Source of the DNA: Gimesia fumaroli
Lineage (GTDB): Bacteria; Planctomycetota; Planctomycetia; Planctomycetales; Planctomycetaceae
Assembly: GCF_007754425.1 (NCBI RefSeq)
Contig: NZ_CP037452.1
Location: 4,129,164 to 4,193,163, forward strand
Length of the DNA stretch: 64,000 nt
Direction: 5' to 3'
This document shows, one piece after another, positions 29,147-38,036 of this stretch. Within the stretch, counting starts at the first letter, position 1; the number at the start of each line of letters is the position of its first letter. The notes under the pieces are model-generated. The model ran no database searches. It was not told the origin of the DNA and worked only from the letters and a program-made list of their open reading frames with translations. Made by a program: the position numbers and the translations under genes.

Positions 29147-30418
29147 CTACTTGATTTTCGCAAGGTCTAGAAAAACCATATGTGAAGGGTTGCCGACTGC
29201 AGCGTAGTGATCTGTGAATTGCAATTTCCCAGTGTTCCTATCCACTTTAAAAACGGCGATACTATCTGCCCGCTGATTACAGCAGTACAAGAAATCGCCC
29301 GTGGGATCGAAACTGAAACTGCGGGGGTAATTACCTCGAGTCCATTCATCGGCAATCCAGGTCAACTCACCGTTTGAACCGACAGAAAAGATACCAATGC
29401 TGTCATGCAGGCGGTTCCCTGCATAGACGAACTTGCCATCATCCGAAACCAGAATCTCAGAGCAAAAGTTACTGCCTTTGAAGCCATCCGGGAGGGTTGA
29501 TATCGTCTGTCGCGAGGTCAGGGATCCGGCTTGCTCGTCGTAATCGAAGAGCACCAGTGTTGAACCTTCTTCCTGGATGGAATAGAACCAGCGCCCATTA
29601 GGATGAAAATGGAAATGCCGGGGACCATCACCGGGAGGAAGCGAAATGGAAGGGGGATTATTCGCGGTCAGTTTTCCCGTTTTTTCATCGAACTTCCAGC
29701 TATAGATTTTATCCAACCCCAAATCGACGTGAAACACAAAACGCCCTGTAGGATCAGATTGAATCATATGGGCGTGTGTACGATCATGCCCGCTGAAGGC
29801 GAAGCTGCCTTCCGGCGCGTTTGTGGCAGTTGTAGGACCAATTTTTCCAGTATCGTTCTTTATATCTGTTGGCTCCCCTAAGCGACCATCTTGCAGAATG
29901 GGAAGCACTGCCACAGAACCGCCAAAATAATTCGCAATCAGCAGATATCGACCAGAAGGATGAATGCTTACATAAGTGGGGCCTGCCCCTCCAGAGTTCA
30001 CAGTGTTGAGCGGTATCAAGCTTCCATCTTTTTTGCTGATCTTGAAAGAGCTGACCGATCCATGTTTTTCTTTTCCAACACGATCTGTTTCATTAGTGGA
30101 ATACAGATGTGTGCCTGCAGTATTGACGGCCAGACAACTCGGGCTTGTCCCCATTGCGTGAATGCCTGCCGGAGTCAATCCCCCGGTCTCTCGATCAACC
30201 TGGAACAGATGAATGCCCCGACCGTTACCGGGCGGCAGATCGACCTGGGTATCTAAGACATCCTGGAGTGGGGAACTGAACGTGCCCACATAGGCCATCA
30301 GTGGTTCACTCACATCATGCGAATTTGCATGAGCCAACTCAGATACAAGCGGAAACGTCCCCGCCATGGTAACAGAAGTTTTGAGAAACGAACGACGCGA
30401 TAGCTTGGGATGATTCAT
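29147..30418 (-). CDS. Tat-exported lactonase-family seven-bladed propeller protein (6-phosphogluconolactonase-like)
   Basis: 423 residues from ATG 30418, chosen because it begins directly with the twin-arginine signal KLSRRSFLKTSVTMAG; an upstream TTG adds 33 residues without homology character. Propeller blades repeat motifs such as SVSSFKISKKDGSLIPLNT, YVSIHPSGRYLLIANYFGGS, PRHFHFHPNGRWFYSIQEEG and PRSFSFDPTGDFLYCCNQRA, typical of YbhE/Pgl-type lactonases (COG2706). The GPRHFHFHPNG block and later Arg/His residues are the expected active-site region. The Tat signal implies action in the periplasm on a sugar or aromatic lactone rather than in the pentose-phosphate pathway. Confidence 0.9.
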   Translation of the reverse strand: MNHPKLSRRSFLKTSVTMAGTFPLVSELAHANSHDVSEPLMAYVGTFSSPLQDVLDTQVDLPPGNGRGIHLFQVDRETGGLTPAGIHAMGTSPSCLAVNTAGTHLYSTNETDRVGKEKHGSVSSFKISKKDGSLIPLNTVNSGGAGPTYVSIHPSGRYLLIANYFGGSVAVLPILQDGRLGEPTDIKNDTGKIGPTTATNAPEGSFAFSGHDRTHAHMIQSDPTGRFVFHVDLGLDKIYSWKFDEKTGKLTANNPPSISLPPGDGPRHFHFHPNGRWFYSIQEEGSTLVLFDYDEQAGSLTSRQTISTLPDGFKGSNFCSEILVSDDGKFVYAGNRLHDSIGIFSVGSNGELTWIADEWTRGNYPRSFSFDPTGDFLYCCNQRADSIAVFKVDRNTGKLQFTDHYAAVGNPSHMVFLDLAKIK

Positions 30419-30617
30419 GGATGATATTCTAAAACTAAGGGTATGAGCAAACGGAAACCAGCCAGTCGATGCGATTCCACAACTTACTGACCTGATACAT
30501 TTGTAATAAGCAATCATTCAGATTGCAAATCCAAGTAAGTTTTGACAGACCTTTCCCGATATCCAGGGTCTGCAGGATTCACCATATCGATCCAAACCAG
30601 ATCCCAACGAATAGCAC

Positions 30618-31484
30618 CTATTTTGCAATCTTCTTTTGTTGCTGGAACATCCAATCCATCATTTCACTTGGCTCCCGAAACGCCTCCCCCCAACAGTTGT
30701 GTCCTACTCCCGGTAATTCATGATAAATAATATTTCCATTCTCTTTTTGAAGTGCTTCAACCATCTCTCTCGAATACGAAACGTCAATCACTCTGTCTGC
30801 ATCACCATGTACAACCCAAAAGGGGATTTCTTTAAGCAGAGAGGCCGTAGCAGGGTCCCCCTGGCCGCAAAAAGGGGCGACTCCTGCAAAGATCTCAGGC
30901 TTATAAGCGGCAAAACTCCAGCAGCCGTTCCCGCCCATTGAAAGCCCGATCAGATAAATCCGACTACGATCAATGCTCTCATTCTCATTCAACGTTTTAT
31001 CTAATGCTGCGTACAGTAATTCAACCATCTCAAACTGACCCCACCAGCGTTCTCTTGGACACTGAGGGACAAGCACATAACATGGGTATTTCTCTCTCCA
31101 GGCTTTACGTGATAACTGAGTAGGAAGGGAACCTAATGGTATCCTGTTATCATCCCCTCGGCTCCCTGCCCCGTGTAAAAAAATGACCAGCGGATATTTC
31201 GTGTCAACTGAACTCATTCTCGGTTTCATTAACCGATAATGGAGTGAAGACTGTCCTTCCGGTACTTCTAAGAGAACTTGCCCTCTTGCATATTGTGCAA
31301 TCACTTCTGGTGAGATATATCTTTGTTTTCTCCTGGCATGGCCCTGATTTTCATCCCAGATGAATGGAAGAATTAATAGGTTGACCAAGATTTGTACTGA
31401 GACACAAATCAAAAGAAACCTGAAATCAAGGTTCGAAGAGTTGTGATCTGAAACATGTGTATTGTCAGAAACGGATCTAGTCAT
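30618..31484 (-). CDS. Membrane-anchored alpha/beta hydrolase (esterase, PHB-depolymerase/dienelactone-hydrolase type)
   Basis: 288 residues from ATG 31484 (TTG 31511 is the longer option). One membrane helix lies near residues 21-43. The hydrolase domain shows the oxyanion region VIFLHGAGSRGDDN, nucleophile elbow GLSMGGNG, acid loop HGDADRVIDVSYS and catalytic His in PGVGHNCW, a complete Ser-Asp-His triad. Homologues are often annotated as prolyl-oligopeptidase-like or phospholipase/carboxylesterase. It probably cleaves an ester outside the cytoplasm. Next - strand gene downstream is the lactonase, 199 bp away. Confidence 0.83.
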   Translation of the reverse strand: MTRSVSDNTHVSDHNSSNLDFRFLLICVSVQILVNLLILPFIWDENQGHARRKQRYISPEVIAQYARGQVLLEVPEGQSSLHYRLMKPRMSSVDTKYPLVIFLHGAGSRGDDNRIPLGSLPTQLSRKAWREKYPCYVLVPQCPRERWWGQFEMVELLYAALDKTLNENESIDRSRIYLIGLSMGGNGCWSFAAYKPEIFAGVAPFCGQGDPATASLLKEIPFWVVHGDADRVIDVSYSREMVEALQKENGNIIYHELPGVGHNCWGEAFREPSEMMDWMFQQQKKIAK

Positions 31485-31565
31485 TTCAGGGAACCATTTT
31501 CTGTAAGCCAAGTAGGTGCACTATCAGTTCACCTGGAAGTTGTATTTCACAGGGTTCAAAATGAA

Positions 31566-32258
31566 CTACTTTTTTTTCGCAGTCTCTGGATCTGCCTTTG
31601 TTATTATTTCACAGTATTTCAAGGCTTGTTTTAAGTCACCAATATCTTGATCGTTCACATAGGTATTCAACACATTCAGCTTGATCAGGTTGGTAAAACC
31701 TTTCAGCATATTCAAGTGATCGGGGCGAAGATCTGTACCGCTTAAATTCAGTTCTGTCAGTTTCCCACAACCATCTAAACCTCCCAGACCAGACCCATCG
31801 ATTTTTGTTTTCGAAAGATCAAGGGTTTTCAATTTCGCAAATTCACCTATTGCTTCTAAACCAGCATCAGACACATTGGTCTCAGAAAGATCGAGTGCTC
31901 TGAGTTGAGGCAAATTTGTAAGGTTTAAAATCGCACGATGATCAACATTCGTACGAGAAAGATTGAGGTTACGGAGCTGTTTCAGTCCTGAGATTTCCTT
32001 TAGTTCCGCTGGTTGAAGATTGTCTTTTTTAACGAGCTGGATTGACCGGATCGAAAAATGCTCAGCTGGCAATTGGTCTATTTTTTTTACATGTTTAGAA
32101 CGACCATCTAAAAAAACAGTCACACTTCCTTGTTTACTGAGAACCCAATAGGCGGCCGTTTCGTCTGTGACAGTCCTGGGAGGTTCGCCACATCCAGTCG
32201 CTAATAGTAACGACAAAAATAACACCATTTGACTACGATACTTATTGAGGAGAAACAT
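31566..32258 (-). CDS. Leucine-rich-repeat lipoprotein
   Basis: 230 residues from ATG 32258; GTG 32267 and ATG 32264 are close alternatives, but AGAAGG at 32269-32274 is best spaced for 32258. A lipoprotein signal ends in lipobox L-A-T-G-C (Cys23). After a 70-residue linker come at least five leucine-rich units of about 24 residues, such as LKQLRNLNLSRTNV, LPQLRALDLSETNVSDAG, FAKLKTLDLSKTKIDGSG and CGKLTELNLSGTDLRPDH, a pattern close to the bacterial ribonuclease-inhibitor-like class seen in many planctomycete proteins. Probably a protein- or glycan-binding surface lipoprotein. Confidence 0.85.
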   Translation of the reverse strand: MFLLNKYRSQMVLFLSLLLATGCGEPPRTVTDETAAYWVLSKQGSVTVFLDGRSKHVKKIDQLPAEHFSIRSIQLVKKDNLQPAELKEISGLKQLRNLNLSRTNVDHRAILNLTNLPQLRALDLSETNVSDAGLEAIGEFAKLKTLDLSKTKIDGSGLGGLDGCGKLTELNLSGTDLRPDHLNMLKGFTNLIKLNVLNTYVNDQDIGDLKQALKYCEIITKADPETAKKK

Positions 32259-32372
32259 CAGCATCACCTTCTTGTTTCACAATAACTCACAATTCGAATC
32301 TGCCACATGTAAGACAGATCAACCTAAACAAACACACTGAAACAGATTTGTGCCTGACTTGCATTCCTTGAA

Positions 32373-34226
32373 TCACTCGCTGTGTCTTGTCTCTTTTAAA
32401 CGATCAATGTCAGCCTGAGAAATCTCATAAATATGGATTGAATAACCCGCACGAGCAACGGGAGTTAATTTCAGGAAATACCGATATCCTGATTGATTAA
32501 CATATTGCTTTTCTCCCGCTTCATTGAACGGCGGAAGTGTATCCAAACCGTATATATGATTCACGCTAATGGCGTAACGTCCGGGGACGAGTGATCTATT
32601 CGCTGAATCCTTGAGATCATCGTCTCCCTCTGGCCATTCGGGGGGGAGTTGAAATTTGATTCCAGCGACCTGTGGGGCAAATAGCCCGTAATAGGCAAGA
32701 TAGAATGGTTCCGAACTGGGATGTTGATCTAACCATTGTTTTAATTCATGCAAATCCTGCCCCCAGTCAAGATTACTATTTATCAGATGACGATAGCCTT
32801 GCGCGGGCCCCCCGGTCACTTCATTAAAATAAGCAAGACTGTGTGGAAAAACCCATAAACTGGAAGCAACCGACCAGAGAAGTGGTATCGCAATCACCAG
32901 TGATCGATACGATTTAAAGGAAGTGATCAACTGAGCGGATTTACTGATCCAGATGATACCAAAGGGAAAAACTGGTAGTATATATCGTAAATGGGCATTG
33001 TAATCGGTTTCTGAACTCACGAAGACGAATATCAGCATTAGTGGTGCTAAAAGAATAAATTCATCTCTCCAGTTGTCCCACTCCCCTCGCTTAATCTGAA
33101 ATAAAGTGAAACCACTGGCCATAAGCGCCAAAACCCAAGTACCGAGCGGAACCTTGATCGCCAACGCATAGAGGTAGTAATACCAAAACCCATGAGGATA
33201 AAATTTTCCTCGAAAGAAAGTCTGACGTTCTCGTTCAAAGTCCTGCTTTTGAATATCGATACCAATGACATACTGAACCGGTAAAGGTACTGGAATATTC
33301 TCAAGCCAGGTCCCAGTAAATCGATTTCCTGTCTCGCTTGTGTCTGTATCTGCTTCGGAGCCTTTTAAGGTTGCACTGATGAATTCGTATTTACCGAGTG
33401 GCTTGAAAGATCCGTCATATCCATAGCCCAGATTAAGAATATGCAATGCAAGCAACAGTAGAACGGTTATCTGGGCTCCCTGACGCCAGACTGAAGCCTG
33501 TGTTTCCTTAGAACGAGAAATACACAGCCAAAATAACCAAAGGCACGGCCAGAGGCCAAAAAACAATATCAGAGTAAATTTCGCCAGTTCAGCAAGCCCC
33601 AGTAGACATCCAGCAGCAATCGCGCGCCCCCAGGTCGGGTGATTCAGCCATCTCCAAAAAAGCCACCCGGCGGCTACAGATATTGCCGTGGCCCCTGCAT
33701 CAGGGGTAATAAACGCGCCATGCGCCAGAAGATTGGGACTGAAACACCACAATGTAAGAGCAAGTAATCCTGAAAGTTCTCCATACAGAGCACGTGCCCA
33801 GAAAAAACAGACCAGACCACCAATCAAGCTCAGCGGGATACATGCCCAGCGAGCCAGAGTCATGAGCCAAAACGAGCGTTCGCCGTTTGCTTTGATAAAA
33901 TCGGGACCAATCGTAAATACAGGCCGCGCTCCGGGACCATCATGAAATGCTTCCCAGTCTGTTTTTGCACCAGCCATTACAACTGGTAATGCCCCTATCA
34001 TACGAACCAAAGGGGGGTTAACACGATACAGCTCAAAGCGACCTAGCTGCCAGTTACTGATGCCAGCGACCAAGTGGCCGGGTTCATTGGCATTGGGGCT
34101 CTGCTTCACCGCCATATACCCTAGGAGAGATGCCTGGATCGCGAGCAATCCGACAACAAAAAAATAAGGTAGATTTTTCGCGAATGAATGTTTCTCAGTA
34201 TGCTTTGTGTTATTTAATGAAGCCAC
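32373..34226 (-). CDS. GT39-like membrane glycosyltransferase
   Basis: 617 residues with about eleven membrane helices. The first extracytoplasmic loop holds NEPGHLVAG, with the acidic/polar residue pattern of the GT39/ArnT/PMT superfamily (usually D/E-E pairs in loop 1), and the C-terminal 130 residues form a soluble periplasmic domain with SNLDWGQDLHELKQWLDQH. Such enzymes transfer sugars from polyprenyl phosphate to lipid, protein or glycan outside. The start GTG 34226 lies 3 bp after the stop of the upstream GT39 gene; with no other start nearby the two are translationally coupled. Confidence 0.82.
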   Translation of the reverse strand: MASLNNTKHTEKHSFAKNLPYFFVVGLLAIQASLLGYMAVKQSPNANEPGHLVAGISNWQLGRFELYRVNPPLVRMIGALPVVMAGAKTDWEAFHDGPGARPVFTIGPDFIKANGERSFWLMTLARWACIPLSLIGGLVCFFWARALYGELSGLLALTLWCFSPNLLAHGAFITPDAGATAISVAAGWLFWRWLNHPTWGRAIAAGCLLGLAELAKFTLILFFGLWPCLWLFWLCISRSKETQASVWRQGAQITVLLLLALHILNLGYGYDGSFKPLGKYEFISATLKGSEADTDTSETGNRFTGTWLENIPVPLPVQYVIGIDIQKQDFERERQTFFRGKFYPHGFWYYYLYALAIKVPLGTWVLALMASGFTLFQIKRGEWDNWRDEFILLAPLMLIFVFVSSETDYNAHLRYILPVFPFGIIWISKSAQLITSFKSYRSLVIAIPLLWSVASSLWVFPHSLAYFNEVTGGPAQGYRHLINSNLDWGQDLHELKQWLDQHPSSEPFYLAYYGLFAPQVAGIKFQLPPEWPEGDDDLKDSANRSLVPGRYAISVNHIYGLDTLPPFNEAGEKQYVNQSGYRYFLKLTPVARAGYSIHIYEISQADIDRLKETRHSE

Positions 34227-34229
34227 TTC

Positions 34230-35699
34230 TCAATTACTTTCAGTCAGTTTCTGAACAGGACGCAAGTCTATTATACGCACAGTTGGGTTGCTGAAAGCGA
34301 AACTGCGATACGTTGGTCTGATCTCAACAAAAGGATACCTGAACCATTCTTCATATTGCCGATGCCGATTGTAAATGTACTCATCCTGCCCAGAAGTTTG
34401 AGCACCACGGTAATATCGTTCATAACGAAAGTCACTGGCGACAACAAAATCATACCCTTGATTCCGGAGTTCTTCCGGAGTGAAATCACCGATCGACCTG
34501 ACGTCGTTTTTTGCAGCAGCATACTGTTCGTAAAAAGATTTTCCGCCTGCCTGGGACAGCCATTCGGCAGCCTGCTGTCGTGTATCGCGCTTCCAATTCA
34601 TATAATAGTCCAGCTGTAACGTGTCCCAAAAAGAGAGGCTCAAGCTGATGCTCAATAATAACAGAAGTCCTTTCCTGACATAGTTGCTTGAGAAATGGCT
34701 TGATAAGAGATGAATTCCTCGAACTGAAAAATAAATCAAGGCAGGAACAATCTGCAGAATATAGCGGGAATAACCTGGCGGAGGTTTGGAAGGAGAAATC
34801 TCAGGAATCAAATAATAAAAAACAACAAATAGCAGAAACAGACGATCTACATCCTGTGTCTCTTTCCAGCAGAAAAGTAGTACGATCATTCCCGTAACAG
34901 CCAACAAGGTTACCGAAAGCGTTAATCCTGGAATGACACTATTGAAAAGGTGAAACGAAAACCATTGATCAAACGGAGAAACGGAAATCGAGTGGCCTGT
35001 GGCTGCATGGTTTCCTTCATGCCTGACCCCCTCAAAGAATATTTCAGGTGCCTCCAGAATTGGATAATTCACATTTAAGAAAACATAAATCCCCAAAAAC
35101 CCAGCGGCTATTAAAAAACTATAGTAACTTAGTTTTTTGGGAACAGAAATCAGAAGTGGAATCAAAACAGCAATCACAACTAACAAGGCAGACTTATAAT
35201 GTGCTGACCAGGCCAGTCCCGTTGTAATTCCGAGGGGGATCGCTGTTTTCCAGTTTGGATTTTCGATGAATTTGAGAATGAACCATAACGCTGCCATGGC
35301 GCAGGCAGTGAACAACATATCTTCTTTCATGTAATGGGCATGGACTACAAGAATGGGAGAAACTGCCACCCCCGCTGTCACAAGAAATGCCCAGCGTTCA
35401 TTCATTGTTCTTTTGGCAAACAAAAACGAAAAGAAAACGATGAGCACTCCGGAAAAAGCAGACACCCACCGACCTATCAAGACAACACGTTCGTCTTCAA
35501 AGCCAAATACAAGATTTCCCAGACGAGCCAACTGAAGCATTAAGATTGGGATGTGAAAATCCTGCTCATAATTGAGAGTGAATCGAACTTTCTTGGGCTC
35601 GTCTCCGTGGTAGCCAACGGGAAAATCATTGTTCCATAAATTCAAAGATAATGAGAGGAGCAACAGACCTCCCAGTAACCATTTCGCGCCAGAGTTCAT
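34230..35699 (-). CDS. GT39-like membrane glycosyltransferase
   Basis: 489 residues with about ten membrane helices. The loop after helix 1 contains GYHGDEPKKVRFT, where Asp-Glu is the catalytic-type acidic pair of the GT39 (PMT/ArnT) superfamily, and VVHAHYMKEDMLFT carries the second-loop motif. The C-terminal soluble part is about 110 residues. It is paired with the following GT39 gene and divergent from a DPM1-like GT2 gene that could make the polyprenyl-phosphate sugar donor for both. The acceptor is unknown. Confidence 0.83.
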   Translation of the reverse strand: MNSGAKWLLGGLLLLSLSLNLWNNDFPVGYHGDEPKKVRFTLNYEQDFHIPILMLQLARLGNLVFGFEDERVVLIGRWVSAFSGVLIVFFSFLFAKRTMNERWAFLVTAGVAVSPILVVHAHYMKEDMLFTACAMAALWFILKFIENPNWKTAIPLGITTGLAWSAHYKSALLVVIAVLIPLLISVPKKLSYYSFLIAAGFLGIYVFLNVNYPILEAPEIFFEGVRHEGNHAATGHSISVSPFDQWFSFHLFNSVIPGLTLSVTLLAVTGMIVLLFCWKETQDVDRLFLLFVVFYYLIPEISPSKPPPGYSRYILQIVPALIYFSVRGIHLLSSHFSSNYVRKGLLLLLSISLSLSFWDTLQLDYYMNWKRDTRQQAAEWLSQAGGKSFYEQYAAAKNDVRSIGDFTPEELRNQGYDFVVASDFRYERYYRGAQTSGQDEYIYNRHRQYEEWFRYPFVEIRPTYRSFAFSNPTVRIIDLRPVQKLTESN

Positions 35700-35833
35700 A
35701 AGTACTCTTCTCTATATTGACTTACCACACAATGAACATCCAGAATACAATTAGCATATACATTTCAATATCATACAGTATGATGTCTATATCTAATAAT
35801 ACAATCATTCAGATTTTTCAAAAGCAAAATACA

Positions 35834-36739
35834 ATGCCTGAAATAATCGATTGCAATTCTCAAACTCACAATTCCCCCCTGGATCTGACAATCTTGCTCC
35901 CCGCATATAATGAAGAAAATGCGATTGAATCATTGATCACAGAAATCAGAAACGCCATGACTGAATGGAGCGGGAACTGGGAAATTCTTGTTATTGACGA
36001 TTGCTCTAGTGATAACACTGCAGCAAAAGCTTCACTGAGTGGAGTTCGTTTAGTCAAACGTGTCGAAAATGGTGGATCCGGTGCCAGTCGCAAAACGGGA
36101 ATCCGAGAATCGCATGGGGAATTGATTGCCATGCTGGATGCAGATGGGAGTTATGATCCCAGCTCACTTCCCGAACTACTGTCATATTTCCCGGACTATG
36201 ACCAAGTAAATGGCGCGCGAACCAGCGAGCAAGGAACAATTAAATTCCTGCGAGTTCCGATCAAATGGAGCATTCGTAAGCTGGCAGAAATTGTAAGTGG
36301 GAAACGAATCCCCGATCTGAACACTGGCCTGAAGATTTTCAAACGGGACTTAATGCGAAATTACCTCTGGGCCATTCCAGATGGTTTTTCTTGCGTGACT
36401 TCAATGACTCTCGCATTCATGTGTAATGGGCACTCCGTCAAATATATCCCTGTTACTTACAGAAAACGTATTGGAAAATCAAAATTCCACCCCATTCACG
36501 ATACACTACAATATTTTCTCACAGTTCTCAGAATTATTACCTATTTTAGACCCCTTAGAGTTTTGGCACCATTGGCATTTTCACTGGGGGCAATCGGAGT
36601 TTTACGAGCGTCTTATCATATCTTTTATTCTCCCGATCTGGGGATTACAGACTCCGACGTGATTCTCATTGTTGCCGGGCTCATGATTCTGATCGCAGGA
36701 ATGCTGGCCGACTTGATCGTGAAACAACGTCAGAGATAA
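35834..36739 (+). CDS. DPM1-like GT2 glycosyltransferase (polyprenyl-phosphate sugar synthase type)
   Basis: About 301 residues from ATG 35834; the frame is open to TTG 35717 and an earlier ATG 35732, but the extension is low-complexity Ile/Ser sequence. The GT-A domain has LTILLPAYNEENAIESLI, ILVIDDCSSDNTA, NGGSGASRKTGI and MLDADGSYDP (DxD), then NTGLKIFKRDLMR. Two helices at the C-terminus (about 240-262 and 270-290) anchor it. Enzymes of this kind load mannose, glucose or another sugar onto polyprenyl phosphate. The divergent GT39 pair suggests donor supply for them. Confidence 0.85.
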   Translation: MPEIIDCNSQTHNSPLDLTILLPAYNEENAIESLITEIRNAMTEWSGNWEILVIDDCSSDNTAAKASLSGVRLVKRVENGGSGASRKTGIRESHGELIAMLDADGSYDPSSLPELLSYFPDYDQVNGARTSEQGTIKFLRVPIKWSIRKLAEIVSGKRIPDLNTGLKIFKRDLMRNYLWAIPDGFSCVTSMTLAFMCNGHSVKYIPVTYRKRIGKSKFHPIHDTLQYFLTVLRIITYFRPLRVLAPLAFSLGAIGVLRASYHIFYSPDLGITDSDVILIVAGLMILIAGMLADLIVKQRQR

Positions 36740-36782
36740 TCAAGACACTAAGAGTAGCCGCCCTCTTGCTGTTTAAAGTGGG

Positions 36783-37976
36783 TTATTCTACTTCTTCACC
36801 AATCCTGGATTCATACCACCACCGAGGATCACGGTGAAGAGTTGGAGAATATTCGTATTCACCGAAATCAGATTCTGGATCAATTTCACATAAAATGCGA
36901 AATCCATTGCGAACATTTCTTGATCCGGGAGCTCGCTCCATTCGTCTTCCGGAGCGACAATAATACTCGTTACTTCCCCAGCACCCACCTCGTAATACTC
37001 GGGACGCCCCCGTTTGTGGCCCCTTCGGGTCGACTTTGGGAGAATGGGAATAATACTCCTCATCACACCAGTCCATGCACCATTCGCGAACATTACCATG
37101 TGTATCAAAAAGCCCGAAATGGTTTTGAGGAAAGGTCCCGACAGGGGATGTGTTTGCATAGCCATCCTTCCAGGGAGAGGCATCCTGCATGTGTACAATG
37201 AGTCCCGGATTTACTGTCTGGTCAGAGTGATTTTCCATGGGCCCATAGAACCACAGACTATTACCTGTATTAAACACTGTTTCTGTTCCTGCACGGCAGG
37301 CAAACTCCCATTCCGCCTCATACGGAAGACGATAGGTACGATTTTCTTTTTCGCTTAACCAGCGACAAAAAGCCATCGCATCAAACCAAGTGACATTCAC
37401 AACAGGATGAGCTTCATTCTGTTCAAACCCCACTTTTTCCCAGGGATGAAGTGGATCTTCCACCCAATTTCCGGCACTCAGATTTGCTTGGGACACTCCC
37501 GCTGCATCACGACGAGGATCAATCTGGTAATTTGTATCCTTCACGAATTCCCTGAAGTTCTTTAAAGATACTTCATGCACACAAAGATAATACGGCTTCG
37601 AAAGAGAGACTTCATGTTGAGGTTGTTCACGCGACTTGACCGCTTTCTCATTAGGCCCCGCCCCCATTGTAAATGTGCCGGGAGGAATCAATGCAAAACG
37701 CATCTCAAGTGAATTCTGCATTTCTTCAGGAATATTTAAATGAGTTCCCCAATCAGTCTGAAACGCAGCAGCTTGTGCTTCTGAAAAAGGAGCAATTGCC
37801 GGTGAAGCAACCTTTGTCGATTCTGGCCGCATCACCCAGGCAAAACAGAGTAAATCACCTAAAAAAAAGAGAGCGACTGCTATTATTACAATACGTTTTC
37901 GTTTTACGCTTGTTTGAGTTTCACTTTTTTCAAGATGTGATTCGGGCTCTTCGATCAGTTTTTTTTGATTTTGCAT
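36783..37976 (-). CDS. Membrane-anchored SUMF1/FGE-sulfatase-domain protein
   Basis: 397 residues. A cytoplasmic tail and one membrane helix (residues about 28-49) precede a formylglycine-generating-enzyme fold: FALIPPGTFTMGAG, HEVSLSKPYYLCVHEVSLKNF, HPVVNVTWFDAMAFCRWLSE, YRLPYEAEWEFACRAG, HGNVREWCMDW and RVLRGGCWGSNEYYCRSGRR, ending GFRILCE. The second catalytic-position Cys is kept (YYC), but the Cys five residues before it, needed for copper in true FGE, is Ser; another Cys lies three residues earlier (GGC). So activity as sulfatase activator is doubtful. It follows the giant EF-hand gene by 60 bp, same strand. No sulfatase gene lies in the window. Confidence 0.86.
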   Translation of the reverse strand: MQNQKKLIEEPESHLEKSETQTSVKRKRIVIIAVALFFLGDLLCFAWVMRPESTKVASPAIAPFSEAQAAAFQTDWGTHLNIPEEMQNSLEMRFALIPPGTFTMGAGPNEKAVKSREQPQHEVSLSKPYYLCVHEVSLKNFREFVKDTNYQIDPRRDAAGVSQANLSAGNWVEDPLHPWEKVGFEQNEAHPVVNVTWFDAMAFCRWLSEKENRTYRLPYEAEWEFACRAGTETVFNTGNSLWFYGPMENHSDQTVNPGLIVHMQDASPWKDGYANTSPVGTFPQNHFGLFDTHGNVREWCMDWCDEEYYSHSPKVDPKGPQTGASRVLRGGCWGSNEYYCRSGRRMERAPGSRNVRNGFRILCEIDPESDFGEYEYSPTLHRDPRWWYESRIGEEVE

Positions 37977-38036
37977 TTACAATACCTCAACAACTATTTT
38001 GCAGTCGCCTGCCCCCCAGGTAAAAACCAACTCTAC

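Noticed and set aside
36842-37358. Two overlapping + strand frames of about 115 codons
   Set aside because: Antisense to the FGE-fold gene, whose motifs continue without break through the region.
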